The notes under the pieces: model-generated
Databases searched by the model: none
Seen by the model: the letters and a program-made list of their open reading frames with translations, nothing else
What the model was told of the DNA's origin: nothing
Part shown: positions 31,834 to 41,474 of the stretch, one piece after another
Layout: each line of letters starts with the position of its first letter
Numbering within the stretch: position 1 is the first letter of the stretch
Translations under genes and position numbers: made by a program
Assembly: GCF_003350295.1 (NCBI RefSeq)
Contig: NZ_QLYY01000015.1
Coordinates: forward strand, 1-64,000
Length of the DNA: 64,000 nucleotides
Direction of reading: 5' to 3'
DNA from: Vibrio tetraodonis
GTDB taxonomy: Bacteria > Pseudomonadota > Gammaproteobacteria > Enterobacterales > Vibrionaceae

Positions 31834-32139
31834 TTAGGCTGCGTCGTCTTGAGCTGGAGCCTCATTGATTTCTTCGACCGACTCTACCGCTTTTTTCTTT
31901 GCCGCTGGTTTGCGTTTAGCACCAAGGGCGAATAGCAGATCTTCTTTGTGTTGTGCCAAGAACATGGCCAAGTCTTCTTGCTTAGCTTCATCTTCTAGCA
32001 ATTCGCTTTTACCTAATAGCTCAAAAAGCTCATCAGCCATATCAAGCATTTTGTCATAGGCATCAGCTTCCGCTTTAGAGGTAAAAGTCATTTTTTCTTC
32101 TCCATTACGTTCTACCACGTACTTGACGATTACAGCCAT
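31834..32139 (-). CDS. yebG: DNA damage-inducible protein YebG
   Basis: This small SOS protein of unknown biochemical role has 101 residues. The N-terminal half is close to E. coli YebG (MAVIVKYVVERNGEEKMTFT, then SKAEADAYDKMLDMADELFE). The C-terminus is Lys/Ala-rich then acidic (RKPAAKKKAVESVEEINE). A LexA box 41 bp upstream of the start supports SOS control. AGAGGACC precedes the ATG. It is monocistronic. Confidence 0.93.
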   Translation of the reverse strand: MAVIVKYVVERNGEEKMTFTSKAEADAYDKMLDMADELFELLGKSELLEDEAKQEDLAMFLAQHKEDLLFALGAKRKPAAKKKAVESVEEINEAPAQDDAA

Positions 32140-32179
32140 GGTTGGTCCTCTAGCTCAAAAAAATTAGTTGAATTGTTTA

Positions 32180-32195
32180 CTGTCTTTTTATACAG
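32180..32195 (-). promoter_or_regulatory. LexA (SOS) box of yebG
   Basis: CTGTCTTTTTATACAG is a 16-bp match to the LexA consensus CTGT-N8-ACAG with an AT-rich centre. It sits 41 bp upstream of the yebG start, where it would cover the promoter. Confidence 0.85.
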
Positions 32196-32242
32196 CCTTT
32201 ACTCTATTAAGTCCAGATTGGATATGAGTTTAAAGCTTAAAA

Positions 32243-33139
32243 CTATCTACTTTTCTGCCATGAATGACAAAAATCAATAAAGGACTTAAGTAGAGGGCTT
32301 TGATATTTTTCTTTGTGCAGCAAAAGCCAGAAACGTCTTTTCATATCCAGAGGAAGTGTTAACTCAACGACTCGACCATCTTGTATGGCGGGCTGTGCAG
32401 AAAGGCGGGATAGACAGCTTAAGCCTAAGCCTGCTGCAACACTATTAATCAGTGCTTCCGTTGTATTGAGTTGAAAGCTTTCCTGCCATTGTTCGAGTCT
32501 TGGCGCTATGATGCGAAGAAAAAACTCTCGCGAGCCAGAGCCCGGTTCTCGTAAAGCCCATTCACTTCCTTCCAATGTATCCAGAGAGATTTGCTTTTTC
32601 TTTACCAGAGGTGAGTCTGGAGAGCAAATGACACACATTTCATCTTGGCTAAATTGATTCGAAATCAATAAAGGATGATTGGTTTTTCCCTCGATGAGCG
32701 CAATATCGAGTTCATAATCGATGAGTTTTTCACAAATCAAAGCAGAGTTAGATATAAAAAGGCTCTGAGATTTGTGCATGGTTTGATTGCGAAAATCACT
32801 TAGTAAATAAGGAGCGACTTGATTACCGACCGTATCGCTAGCTCCAATACGCAGTACTCCAGTTAGAGTTTTACCTCCATCAAATAGCTGATTAATATCC
32901 TGAGCACGATGCAGTAACTCATCAGCGAGAGGCAAGAGTTTTTGTCCTTCTTGGTTGAGAATAAGGCGGTTATTAACACGATCAAATAAAGAATGGCCAA
33001 TCTGCTTTTCAAGCTCGGAAAGCGCCATACTTACCGCCGCTTTTGACAAAAACAGCGCCTCCGAGGCTGCGGTAAGCGTGTCGTGCTGAGTAATTGATAT
33101 AAATACTTTCAGTTGCTTAAGAGAAATATTGGCGGCCAT
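32243..33139 (-). CDS. LysR-family regulator (YeiE-like)
   Basis: This 298-residue LysR regulator has a helix-turn-helix at about 5-65 (TAASEALFLSKAAVSMALSE) and a substrate-binding domain at about 92-295 (GVLRIGASDTVGNQVAPYLL, SEWALREPGSGSREFF). The sequence style resembles YeiE/CysB-like members that sense small anions, but the ligand is not certain. It is divergent from a TDT-family transporter with a 16-bp palindromic site between, so it probably controls that transporter. Confidence 0.82.
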   Translation of the reverse strand: MAANISLKQLKVFISITQHDTLTAASEALFLSKAAVSMALSELEKQIGHSLFDRVNNRLILNQEGQKLLPLADELLHRAQDINQLFDGGKTLTGVLRIGASDTVGNQVAPYLLSDFRNQTMHKSQSLFISNSALICEKLIDYELDIALIEGKTNHPLLISNQFSQDEMCVICSPDSPLVKKKQISLDTLEGSEWALREPGSGSREFFLRIIAPRLEQWQESFQLNTTEALINSVAAGLGLSCLSRLSAQPAIQDGRVVELTLPLDMKRRFWLLLHKEKYQSPLLKSFIDFCHSWQKSR

Positions 33140-33186
33140 AAGACTTTTGTTAATTTAATCTGAACGTATGTTTTAAATAATCAGAT

Positions 33187-33202
33187 ATATTCGAACGAAT
33201 AT
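33187..33202. promoter_or_regulatory. Probable LysR operator between regulator and TDT transporter
   Basis: ATATTCG-AA-CGAATAT is an inverted repeat with 7-bp arms, centred in the 108-bp divergent region. It has the interrupted dyad form with T and A flanks used by LysR-type regulators. Confidence 0.55.
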
Positions 33203-33247
33203 CAAGCGTATTATTTCTATTAGGAAACAGAAAAAGATTGTGAGGCA

Positions 33248-34219
33248 ATGATGATTAAAGCGACAAAAGCAAAAGTGATGGGAGCACCCACACCAATGGC
33301 AGGATTAGCGCTAGGGATTGCCAGTTTAGGATGGTGTTGGGAGAATTTCGCTCCTTTGCATGGTTATGGTCAGCTACTTGGTGCTGTTATCGCAACTGTA
33401 TTACTGGTGGTATTGGCAGTGAAATTTCTTTTTCACGGTCATTTGCTTGGGCAAGATCTTGCGCACCCAGTCGTTGGCAGTGTGTTACCTACCTTTGCAA
33501 TGGCCACCATGGTGGTGTCGAACTCTCTTAGCCACTTTTCCCCCATGCTTGGTGATATGCTCTGGCTTGCCGCTGTCGGTTTACATATTATTTTCCTTGT
33601 CAGTTTTGTGTACCACAGAGCAAAAGAGTTTGAGCTACATCATATGGTGCCCAGTTGGTTCGTTCCACCTGTAGGCATTATTGTTGCTGATGTTTCTTTT
33701 TCGGGTAACCCAGATTTATTGTTCATTGCTAATGGCACTTTACTATTTGGTATGCTTGCCTATGCTGTCATGTTGCCTATGATGATTTATCGCTTTATGT
33801 TTACTCATCAAGTGCCTGATGCTGCTAAACCAACGCTTGCGATTATGGCGGCTCCTGCCAGTCTTTCATTAGCGGGTTATTTAACGGTTGTGTCTCAACC
33901 CTCGCCCGTGATTGTAGGGCTGCTATTTGGTATTGGGGTACTGATGACTGCCATTATTTACCTCGCTTTCTTTAAACTATTGAGATTGCCTTTTAGCCCT
34001 GGTTATGCCGCTTTTACTTTCCCTATGGCAATAGGATCAACAGCACTGTTTAAGCTTGCCAATTGGATACAAACATCTGGATTAGATAGTCACTATGTGC
34101 ATCAAATTCACACGCTAGCAGGGTTTGAGTTGATTGTTGCAACCGGTGTTATTGCTTATGTGGCAATCAGGTACTTTAACTTTTATCAACCTCATAAAGT
34201 GATAGTGCGTAATGCATAA
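33248..34219 (+). CDS. TDT/SLAC1-family transporter (TehA-like)
   Basis: This 323-residue inner-membrane protein has about ten hydrophobic segments and the five-hairpin pattern of the tellurite-resistance/dicarboxylate (TDT, SLAC1) family. Landmarks are PTPMAGLALGIASLGWCWEN, VVGSVLPTFAMATMVV and HHMVPSWFVPPVGIIVA. Members export anions such as sulfite, chloride or dicarboxylates; the substrate cannot be decided here. Two adjacent ATGs (33248, 33251) follow GTGAGG. Divergence from the YeiE-like regulator makes sulfite or a similar anion a reasonable guess. Confidence 0.85.
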   Translation: MMIKATKAKVMGAPTPMAGLALGIASLGWCWENFAPLHGYGQLLGAVIATVLLVVLAVKFLFHGHLLGQDLAHPVVGSVLPTFAMATMVVSNSLSHFSPMLGDMLWLAAVGLHIIFLVSFVYHRAKEFELHHMVPSWFVPPVGIIVADVSFSGNPDLLFIANGTLLFGMLAYAVMLPMMIYRFMFTHQVPDAAKPTLAIMAAPASLSLAGYLTVVSQPSPVIVGLLFGIGVLMTAIIYLAFFKLLRLPFSPGYAAFTFPMAIGSTALFKLANWIQTSGLDSHYVHQIHTLAGFELIVATGVIAYVAIRYFNFYQPHKVIVRNA

Positions 34220-34313
34220 CCTTTTGGTGGATTGATTTGTGTTTAATGCTCTAGAAAGTAATGCACTTATGCTAATCTGAAGCCAATTGCGGCAATGATA
34301 GTGTGAGTGCGCT

Positions 34314-37300
34314 TTGTTTACTGTCTACCATTCCAACCAAGTTGATGTCTTAAAGTCCTTACTTGTCGAATTGATTCGTCTGAACCCTTTAGATAATCCC
34401 TTTGAACAAGAACAGATTTTGGTTCAGAGCCCTGGTATGTCCCAGTGGTTGAAAATAGAGTTAGCTAAAGAATTTGGTGTTGCGGCAAATATTACTTTTC
34501 CACTCCCCGCAACGTTTATATGGGATATGTTTACCCAAGCTCTTACTGATGTCCCTCAGCGCAGCGCATTTAACAAAGAGGCGATGACTTGGAAGTTAAT
34601 GCAAACGCTTCCTTGTTTGCTAAATAATGCAGAGTTTTCTGCCTTAAAACACTATCTGCAAGGTGATGACGATCAGAGCAAGCTTTATCAGCTCGCGGAG
34701 AAAATTGCAGATATTTATGATGGCTACCTTGTCTACCGACCTGAATGGATTGCCAGTTGGGAATTGGAACACGAGGTGCTGGAGTTACAAGGAGAGCATA
34801 ATTGGCAGCCTATTTTATGGCGAGCTTTATATGAGCACACCACTTCTTTAGGTCAATCTCCCTATCATAGAGCGAATCTCTATCAAGATTTTATTTCTAA
34901 GTTAGAAAATAGTACTCATGATTTTGAACAGCTACCTAAGCGTTTGTTTGTCTTTGGTATCACGTCTTTGCCACCGCGCTATATGGACGCGCTCAAAGCC
35001 ATGGGTAAGCACATTGATGTGCATTTAATGTTTACTAATCCTTGTCGTTACTACTGGGGCGAAGTTCGTGATCGAAAGTATCTTGCTCGCCTTGCTGCTA
35101 GGCACCGCCAACATTTGGTATGGAAAGAGGATCATTCTGAACTTGAAGGTGAAACGCATCAGCTTAAAGGGGATATTGATCAGAACTTAGATGACGAGCT
35201 TCACACCAATGCTATTGGCAATAGCTTGCTTGCCTCTATGGGGAAACTTGGCAGAGACAATATGTTTTTGCTATCACAGCTCGACTCCCATGAAATTGAA
35301 GCCTTTGTGGATATCGATAGAGATTCTCTGCTACATAATGTGCAGGCGGACATTCTCAATCTTGAAGAGCAGCAAAATGATCAATTGATTGATTCTAGTG
35401 CCCACAAGCACAGGGTTGAGCCTCAAGATGACTCTATCAGTTTACATGTTTGCCACAGTGCAATGCGAGAAGTCGAGGTGTTGCATGATCAATTACTGTC
35501 TATGTTTGATCGACAGCCGAGTTTAAAACCACGCGACATTATCGTTATGGTGGCGGATATCAATGCCTATAGTCCAGCGATTCAAGCTGTATTTGGTAAT
35601 GTGCCGGGAGAGCGATTTATTCCTTATTCGATCTCAGATAGAACCGCAGATCAAGAAAGTCCTATTTTGCACTCTTTCATGCAAGTAGTGAACTTACCCA
35701 ATACCCGTTGTCTTGCCTCGGAGTTACTCGAGCTTTTGGAAACACCCGCCATACTTGCTCGGTTCGGCCTCAGTGCTGAGGAGTTTGTGCAAGCTAAACT
35801 CTGGGTAGAGGAGTCGGGTATTCGCTGGGGGCTAGACCTCAGTACTGGAGAAGAATTCGATTTGCCTCAAACGGCAAAAAATACATGGCAGTTCGGTATC
35901 CAGCGTATGTTACTTGGGTATGCAATGCCTGACTCCGCTGGATTACTAGAAACTCAAAGTGGTTTGCTTGCCCCTTACAATCAAGTTCAAGGCATGAATG
36001 CCGAGCTTGCGGGAAAATTGGCTCACTTTATTCAAACTGTTAGTGATTATCGCAGCAAGTTGTCTGTATATCAGCCGATTGATAAATGGCGTGAAGTATT
36101 GACCTTAGCCTTGGATGATTTCTTTGCGGTAGATATAGAGGGAGAAGCGGCACTTAAGTCAATTCGTGATACCTTATCTGGGTTACATGAGCAGATTAAA
36201 GAGGCTGCCTATCAGCAAGACTTGACGCCAAATATTGTCTCACAGTACCTCAAAAAGAAGCTTTCAACGACTCGAGTCAGCCAGCGTTTTCTTGCAGGGC
36301 AGGTCAATTTTTGTACATTGATGCCAATGCGATCAATTCCGTTTCACATCGTATGCCTATTAGGGATGAATGATGGCGTATATCCGCGGACCGTCGCGCC
36401 AGAAGGTTTTGATCTTATGAATGGTAGGGCTCGACCCGGTGACCGTTCACGCCGTGATGATGATAGGTATCTTTTTTTAGAGGCTTTGTTGTCTGCACAA
36501 CAAAAGCTTTACATCAGTTATGTTGGTCGCTCAATTCAAGATAATACTGAACGAGTTCCCTCAGTTTTGGTCTCCGAGCTTATGGAATATTGCCAACACA
36601 ATTATTGTTTGGCGGGAGATGAAGGCTTGGACTCCGATCAATCTGGCCAACAATTGCTGGCATGGATACGGCGTTTACATCCTATGGTGCCTTTTAGCGT
36701 CAATGCGTTTACCAATGGTAATGTTAGCTATGCCAAAGAGTGGCTTCCGGCTGTTAATCGTCAAGGCCATAGTAGCGGTCAGTTTAATCGCCAGTTAAAT
36801 GATTATTTGCTTGATGCTGTCTATCCGCTAGATTTGGATCTAGTTGAATTACAACGCTTTTGGCGATTGCCGGTGCAATACTTCTTTAACCGGCGTTTAA
36901 AAGTGGTGTTTGAACCCCCTTTACCTGTAACCCAAGACGAAGAACCTTTTGCCCTTAATGGTCTAGAAAGCTATCAAATGCGAGACAGTTTGCTTGAAGT
37001 TTTACTCGAGGCGCAACATAAAGGGGATCTTGAGCAACAAGTTATTATCGACGATTTTATTGCAGCGCAAAGAGCTAAAGGAAAATTACCAGTGGGCGCT
37101 TTTGGAGATATTGAGTTTGAAACCAATCGGGTCCAAGCGCAGGAGTTAGTTGAAAAGCTAGCTTGGCTTTGTTGTGATGAAAAAGAAGATCTTGAAGTAA
37201 AATTGTCGTTTGACGTATTAGGTGAGGGACGAGTTATTGAACTTAGTGGTTGGTTAACACAAAACTATCGTTCAGGTTTGGTACGCTTTCGCAGCGGCCG

Positions 37301-37769
37301 CATAAGAGCTCAAGATTACTTATCCGCTTGGATAGATCATCTAGCCATCAATGCCATGGGCCAAAACCAGCCCACCCATCTGCTTGGTTATGATCGTAAA
37401 GAGGGTGTTGTTCACTTAAACTTTCCTTCAATCGCTGACACGTCATTGGCTCAATCTCATCTTGGTGAGTTGATTCGACTGTATTATCAAGGAATGACCA
37501 CGCCCTTAGCTTATTTTCCAAATACCGCCTTAGCTTGTGTCGAAGCAGGCTTTAGTCGAGGAAATTGGTCTGAAAACCAAGAAAAGTCGTTTAAGAAGAT
37601 GGCTGAGGTGTTCAACGATGGCTACTTCAACAAAGGTGAAGGCGCGAATACTTATATTAATAGGATTTGGCCCCAGTGGAGTGATGAGCTTGCAAGTCAA
37701 GTGTGGACGTTAGCGGCTTTGGTTATCCAAGCTCCGAGATTGGCTGTACAGGCCGATGACGAGAAGTAA
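34314..37769 (+). CDS. recC: Exodeoxyribonuclease V gamma subunit RecC
   Basis: RecC splits the duplex and recognises Chi within RecBCD. The 1151-residue product aligns along its length with E. coli RecC (N-terminal VYHSNQVDVLKSL, ILVQSPGMSQWLKIELAKEF, LFTNPCRYYWGE-like MFTNPCRYYWGEVRD, FCTLMPMRSIPF, GDRSRRDDDRYLFLEALLSA). The start is TTG, chosen because it gives the exact family N-terminus and no ATG or GTG does. It is the first gene of recC-recB-recD, without the ptrA gene found in E. coli. Confidence 0.94.
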   Translation: MFTVYHSNQVDVLKSLLVELIRLNPLDNPFEQEQILVQSPGMSQWLKIELAKEFGVAANITFPLPATFIWDMFTQALTDVPQRSAFNKEAMTWKLMQTLPCLLNNAEFSALKHYLQGDDDQSKLYQLAEKIADIYDGYLVYRPEWIASWELEHEVLELQGEHNWQPILWRALYEHTTSLGQSPYHRANLYQDFISKLENSTHDFEQLPKRLFVFGITSLPPRYMDALKAMGKHIDVHLMFTNPCRYYWGEVRDRKYLARLAARHRQHLVWKEDHSELEGETHQLKGDIDQNLDDELHTNAIGNSLLASMGKLGRDNMFLLSQLDSHEIEAFVDIDRDSLLHNVQADILNLEEQQNDQLIDSSAHKHRVEPQDDSISLHVCHSAMREVEVLHDQLLSMFDRQPSLKPRDIIVMVADINAYSPAIQAVFGNVPGERFIPYSISDRTADQESPILHSFMQVVNLPNTRCLASELLELLETPAILARFGLSAEEFVQAKLWVEESGIRWGLDLSTGEEFDLPQTAKNTWQFGIQRMLLGYAMPDSAGLLETQSGLLAPYNQVQGMNAELAGKLAHFIQTVSDYRSKLSVYQPIDKWREVLTLALDDFFAVDIEGEAALKSIRDTLSGLHEQIKEAAYQQDLTPNIVSQYLKKKLSTTRVSQRFLAGQVNFCTLMPMRSIPFHIVCLLGMNDGVYPRTVAPEGFDLMNGRARPGDRSRRDDDRYLFLEALLSAQQKLYISYVGRSIQDNTERVPSVLVSELMEYCQHNYCLAGDEGLDSDQSGQQLLAWIRRLHPMVPFSVNAFTNGNVSYAKEWLPAVNRQGHSSGQFNRQLNDYLLDAVYPLDLDLVELQRFWRLPVQYFFNRRLKVVFEPPLPVTQDEEPFALNGLESYQMRDSLLEVLLEAQHKGDLEQQVIIDDFIAAQRAKGKLPVGAFGDIEFETNRVQAQELVEKLAWLCCDEKEDLEVKLSFDVLGEGRVIELSGWLTQNYRSGLVRFRSGRIRAQDYLSAWIDHLAINAMGQNQPTHLLGYDRKEGVVHLNFPSIADTSLAQSHLGELIRLYYQGMTTPLAYFPNTALACVEAGFSRGNWSENQEKSFKKMAEVFNDGYFNKGEGANTYINRIWPQWSDELASQVWTLAALVIQAPRLAVQADDEK

Positions 37770-37802
37770 CCGGTGAAGGTGTTTAACAATGTCAATTATC
37801 AC

Positions 37803-37821
37803 GAGCCTGCTCGGCTCTTTT
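37803..37821 (+). terminator. Terminator-like hairpin between recC and recB
   Basis: GAGCC (37803-37807) and GGCTC (37813-37817) with a 5-nt loop are followed by TTTT, 25 bp before recB. The short stem may cause partial attenuation. Confidence 0.4.
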
Positions 37822-37846
37822 ATGTTCAAGTTAAGGGCGGAAAATA

Positions 37847-40800
37847 GTGACATCTAGACCGGTAGCAACATCGCTTAATACCATGATTTTTCCACTCCAT
37901 GGCGCTCGCTTAATTGAGGCATCTGCAGGAACCGGAAAAACTTTTACTATTGCTGGCTTATACCTAAGGCTACTTCTTGGTCATGGTAGCGCAGAGACCA
38001 AACATCAGCAGCCATTGACGGTGGACCAAATATTGGTGGTCACTTTTACCGAAGCGGCAACGGCTGAGCTGCGCGATCGTATTCGAGCTCGTATTCATGA
38101 TGCTAGGCTCGCGTTTTCGAGAGGAAAAAGCACCGACCCTGTTATCGCACCCTTATTGAATCAAGTAGACGACCATCGCCAAGCATCAGAGATTCTTTTA
38201 CAAGCCGAACGACAAATGGATGAAGCGGCAGTTTTTACGATTCACGGTTTTTGTCAGAGAATGCTCACTCAAAATGCATTTGAATCGGGCAGTCGTTTTG
38301 ACAACGAATTTATTACCGATGAAAGCCGGCTCAAAGCTCAGGTAGTCGCGGATTATTGGCGACGCAACTTTTATCCATTACCGCTGAATTTAGCCGGAGA
38401 GGTTCGCCGTCTTTGGGGCAATCCTAGTGAGTTATTAAGGAAAATCAGCCCATATTTGACTGGTTCTCCACTGCGAATTTCTGTCCCTGTTATGCAAGGC
38501 AGTTTAGCTGAACTCCATACTGAAAATATTAATAAGCTTAACAAGCTTAAAGCGCTTTGGTTGTCGGGTAAGGACGATTACCTCACTCTAATTAGTGACT
38601 CAGGAATTAATAAGCGCAGCTACAGTAAAAAATCTTTGCCTGCATGGCTTGAAGCGGTCGATGCTTGGGCATCTACAGACACAACTGGCTACGATTATCC
38701 CGATAAGCTGGAAAAGTTTGCTCAAAATGTTTTGCAACAAAAAACGCCGAGTGATGCGCCTTGCCACCCCGTATTTGTTGCGATAGAGCAATTTCTCGCC
38801 AACCCCATCAGTTTAGAAGCGCCGATATTGGCTCATGCAATAGACCAATGCGGCGAAATGCTGAGTAAAGCCAAGCAGCAGAAACAGTGGTTGTCGTTTG
38901 ATGATCTACTTACTCAGCTTTCTGCCGCGATAGATGATGACGAAACTGAACAGCTTGCTTCGCGGATACGAGCATTATATCCGGTTGCGATGATCGATGA
39001 GTTTCAAGATACAGACCCGCTGCAGTATAGTATTTTCAGTCGTATTTATCTGAATGAACCACAATGTGGTTTGTTTGTGATTGGCGATCCTAAACAGGCA
39101 ATATATGGCTTTCGAGGGGCCGATATTTTTACTTATATCAAGGCCCGTAATCAGGTGTCGTCTCATTTTACTTTGGGAACTAACTGGCGCTCAAGTAAAG
39201 ATATGGTCACTGCGGTGAACCAGTTATTTGATACGCCAGATTGCCCATTTATATACGATGATGACATTCCTTTTTTGCCCGTTGATGCTAGCCCAAAGGC
39301 AGATAAACGCCAGTGGCTGTTAAATGGTAAGACGCAACCTGCTTTGACTTTTTGGCTACAAGAAACCGAAAACACCCCTATTACTAAGGGCGAATACCAA
39401 CAAGCAATGGCGCAAGCATGCGCGCAAGAAATTCATCATATTTTAGCCTTGGCTCAGCAATCACACGCGGTATTTGATGATGGAAAATCTCAGTATGGTA
39501 TTCAAGCTGGAGATATTGCTGTATTGGTAAGAACGGGTAGTGAAGGACGTCTTATCAAGCAAGCATTAGCGGCCAAGGGCATTTCCAGCGTCTATCTATC
39601 AAACCGTGATAATGTGTTTACTTCACCAGTTGCGCAAGATATTCAACGTTTATTGCAAGCCGTACTGACACCGGAGAATGAACGAGCGCTACGAGCTAGC
39701 ATTGCTTCGGAGTTATTTGCACTAGACGCAGGATCGCTAGATAAACTCAATAATGATGAAATTGAATGGGATACCATCATCAATGAGTTTAGAGAATATC
39801 GGCATTTATGGATGCAGCGTGGTGTGTTGCCCATGCTTCGCAGTGTAATCAATAAACGGCATATTGCGGAGCGTTTATTAGAGGAAGACAGTGGCGAGCG
39901 TTTTCTAACTGATTTGATGCATATTGGCGAGTTACTGCAACAAGCGAGTATTGAGTTAGATAGTGACCATGCGCTCTTACGTTGGTTAGCCCAATCCATC
40001 ACTGATGCCGAAGCAGGCTTTGGCGGTAGTGAAGAACAGATTCAGCGTTTGGAATCTGAGCGTAACTTGGTACAAATCATTACTATCCACAAATCTAAAG
40101 GGTTGGAATATGACCTAGTCTTTTTGCCATTTGTGTTTTCTTATCGTCAAGCCAGTGAAGCCAAGTATTATGATAGTCAACTGGATCAAACCATACTCGA
40201 TATCAGGGCGCAGGAGGCGTCACTTCAACAAGCTGATAAAGAGCGGTTAGCAGAAGATCTACGTCTCCTTTATGTTGCGCTGACGCGAGCTGTCTTTGGC
40301 TGTTTTGTTGGCGCGGCACCAATTCGAGATGGTCGTTCCAGTAAAGAGCCTACAGGCGTTCATCACAGCGCCATAGGTCATCTATTGCAAAATGGTCAGC
40401 AAGCAGGTGTGGCTGAGTTGACGGCAGCATTGGATCAACAAGCCAATACACAGCCTTGTATCAAGCTTGTCTCTTTACCTGAATTTAATAGCGAAAAGTT
40501 AACCCCTGAGCAAGCTGAGCAAGTAAAATTAACAGCCAAAGAATTACAAGCAAGCATTGACCGAAACTGGCGAATTACCAGTTATTCTGGGCTGGTTAAA
40601 CAAGGGGCTAGTCACGCATTTAATGAGGCTGCAACAGACATATTGACCTTGGATCTGGACTCTTTTGATGACAAAGAGGTTGAGAGCGAACTCGAACCTC
40701 AAAAAAATATTTTTACCTTTCCTAAAGGAGCGAGAGCCGGTACTTTTTTACATACTGTATTTGAAGATATCGAGTTTACCGAGCTAGCGACAAGTGCTAC

Positions 40801-41464
40801 AAACACTAAAGTCATTATTGATTTAATGGAAGGTGAGCAATTAGACTCTGGATGGCTCCCCGTATTGCAGTGCTTAGTGGACACAGTATTAACCACCCCT
40901 CTCGATGGTAAAAAGCTGAAACTCAATCAAAAAAGCGCATCTTCGCGCCTTGTTGAAATGGAGTTTTTACTACCAATTGAGGTGCTTACCGCGCCAGCTT
41001 TAAACCGTGTTATTCAGCGGTATGATCCTTTATCAGCCAAAGCGGGCGATCTGGGCTTTCACTCAGTACAAGGCATGCTTAAAGGTTTCATCGATTTAGT
41101 GTTCGAGCACCAAGGCCAATATTTTATTCTCGATTGGAAATCAAATTATCTTGGTGACAGCGTCAGTGACTATCATGGGGATGCGTTAAACAACGCGATG
41201 GCTGAGCATAGATATGATTTACAATACCAAATTTATGCTTTGGCATTGCATCGATTCTTGTGCTCTCGTTTGCCCGATTATGATTATCATGCTCATTTTG
41301 GCGGTGTTTATTACTTGTTTTTACGTGGTATGGATGGTCAAAGCGAACATGGGGTTTTTTATGCTCGCCCTTCGTTGGCTCTTTTGAATGATCTAGACAG
41401 TTTAATTGATGGGCATTCGATAGAGCCAAAACAAACCGACTCAGGACAGATGGAGTTAATATAG
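37847..41464 (+). CDS. recB: Exodeoxyribonuclease V beta subunit RecB
   Basis: RecB is the 3'-5' helicase and nuclease of RecBCD. The 1205-residue product has Walker A ASAGTGKTFTI near residue 25, UvrD-type motifs (VVTFTEAATAELRDRIRARI, MIDEFQDTDPLQYSIF, GDPKQAIYGFRGAD, TIHKSKGLEYDLVFLPF) and the C-terminal nuclease domain (GFIDLVFEHQGQYFILDWKS, with Asp and the DWK catalytic Lys). The GTG start gives the expected N-terminus. recD follows 10 bp downstream. Confidence 0.96.
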   Translation: MTSRPVATSLNTMIFPLHGARLIEASAGTGKTFTIAGLYLRLLLGHGSAETKHQQPLTVDQILVVTFTEAATAELRDRIRARIHDARLAFSRGKSTDPVIAPLLNQVDDHRQASEILLQAERQMDEAAVFTIHGFCQRMLTQNAFESGSRFDNEFITDESRLKAQVVADYWRRNFYPLPLNLAGEVRRLWGNPSELLRKISPYLTGSPLRISVPVMQGSLAELHTENINKLNKLKALWLSGKDDYLTLISDSGINKRSYSKKSLPAWLEAVDAWASTDTTGYDYPDKLEKFAQNVLQQKTPSDAPCHPVFVAIEQFLANPISLEAPILAHAIDQCGEMLSKAKQQKQWLSFDDLLTQLSAAIDDDETEQLASRIRALYPVAMIDEFQDTDPLQYSIFSRIYLNEPQCGLFVIGDPKQAIYGFRGADIFTYIKARNQVSSHFTLGTNWRSSKDMVTAVNQLFDTPDCPFIYDDDIPFLPVDASPKADKRQWLLNGKTQPALTFWLQETENTPITKGEYQQAMAQACAQEIHHILALAQQSHAVFDDGKSQYGIQAGDIAVLVRTGSEGRLIKQALAAKGISSVYLSNRDNVFTSPVAQDIQRLLQAVLTPENERALRASIASELFALDAGSLDKLNNDEIEWDTIINEFREYRHLWMQRGVLPMLRSVINKRHIAERLLEEDSGERFLTDLMHIGELLQQASIELDSDHALLRWLAQSITDAEAGFGGSEEQIQRLESERNLVQIITIHKSKGLEYDLVFLPFVFSYRQASEAKYYDSQLDQTILDIRAQEASLQQADKERLAEDLRLLYVALTRAVFGCFVGAAPIRDGRSSKEPTGVHHSAIGHLLQNGQQAGVAELTAALDQQANTQPCIKLVSLPEFNSEKLTPEQAEQVKLTAKELQASIDRNWRITSYSGLVKQGASHAFNEAATDILTLDLDSFDDKEVESELEPQKNIFTFPKGARAGTFLHTVFEDIEFTELATSATNTKVIIDLMEGEQLDSGWLPVLQCLVDTVLTTPLDGKKLKLNQKSASSRLVEMEFLLPIEVLTAPALNRVIQRYDPLSAKAGDLGFHSVQGMLKGFIDLVFEHQGQYFILDWKSNYLGDSVSDYHGDALNNAMAEHRYDLQYQIYALALHRFLCSRLPDYDYHAHFGGVYYLFLRGMDGQSEHGVFYARPSLALLNDLDSLIDGHSIEPKQTDSGQMELI

Positions 41465-41474
41465 GACCCTAGTT

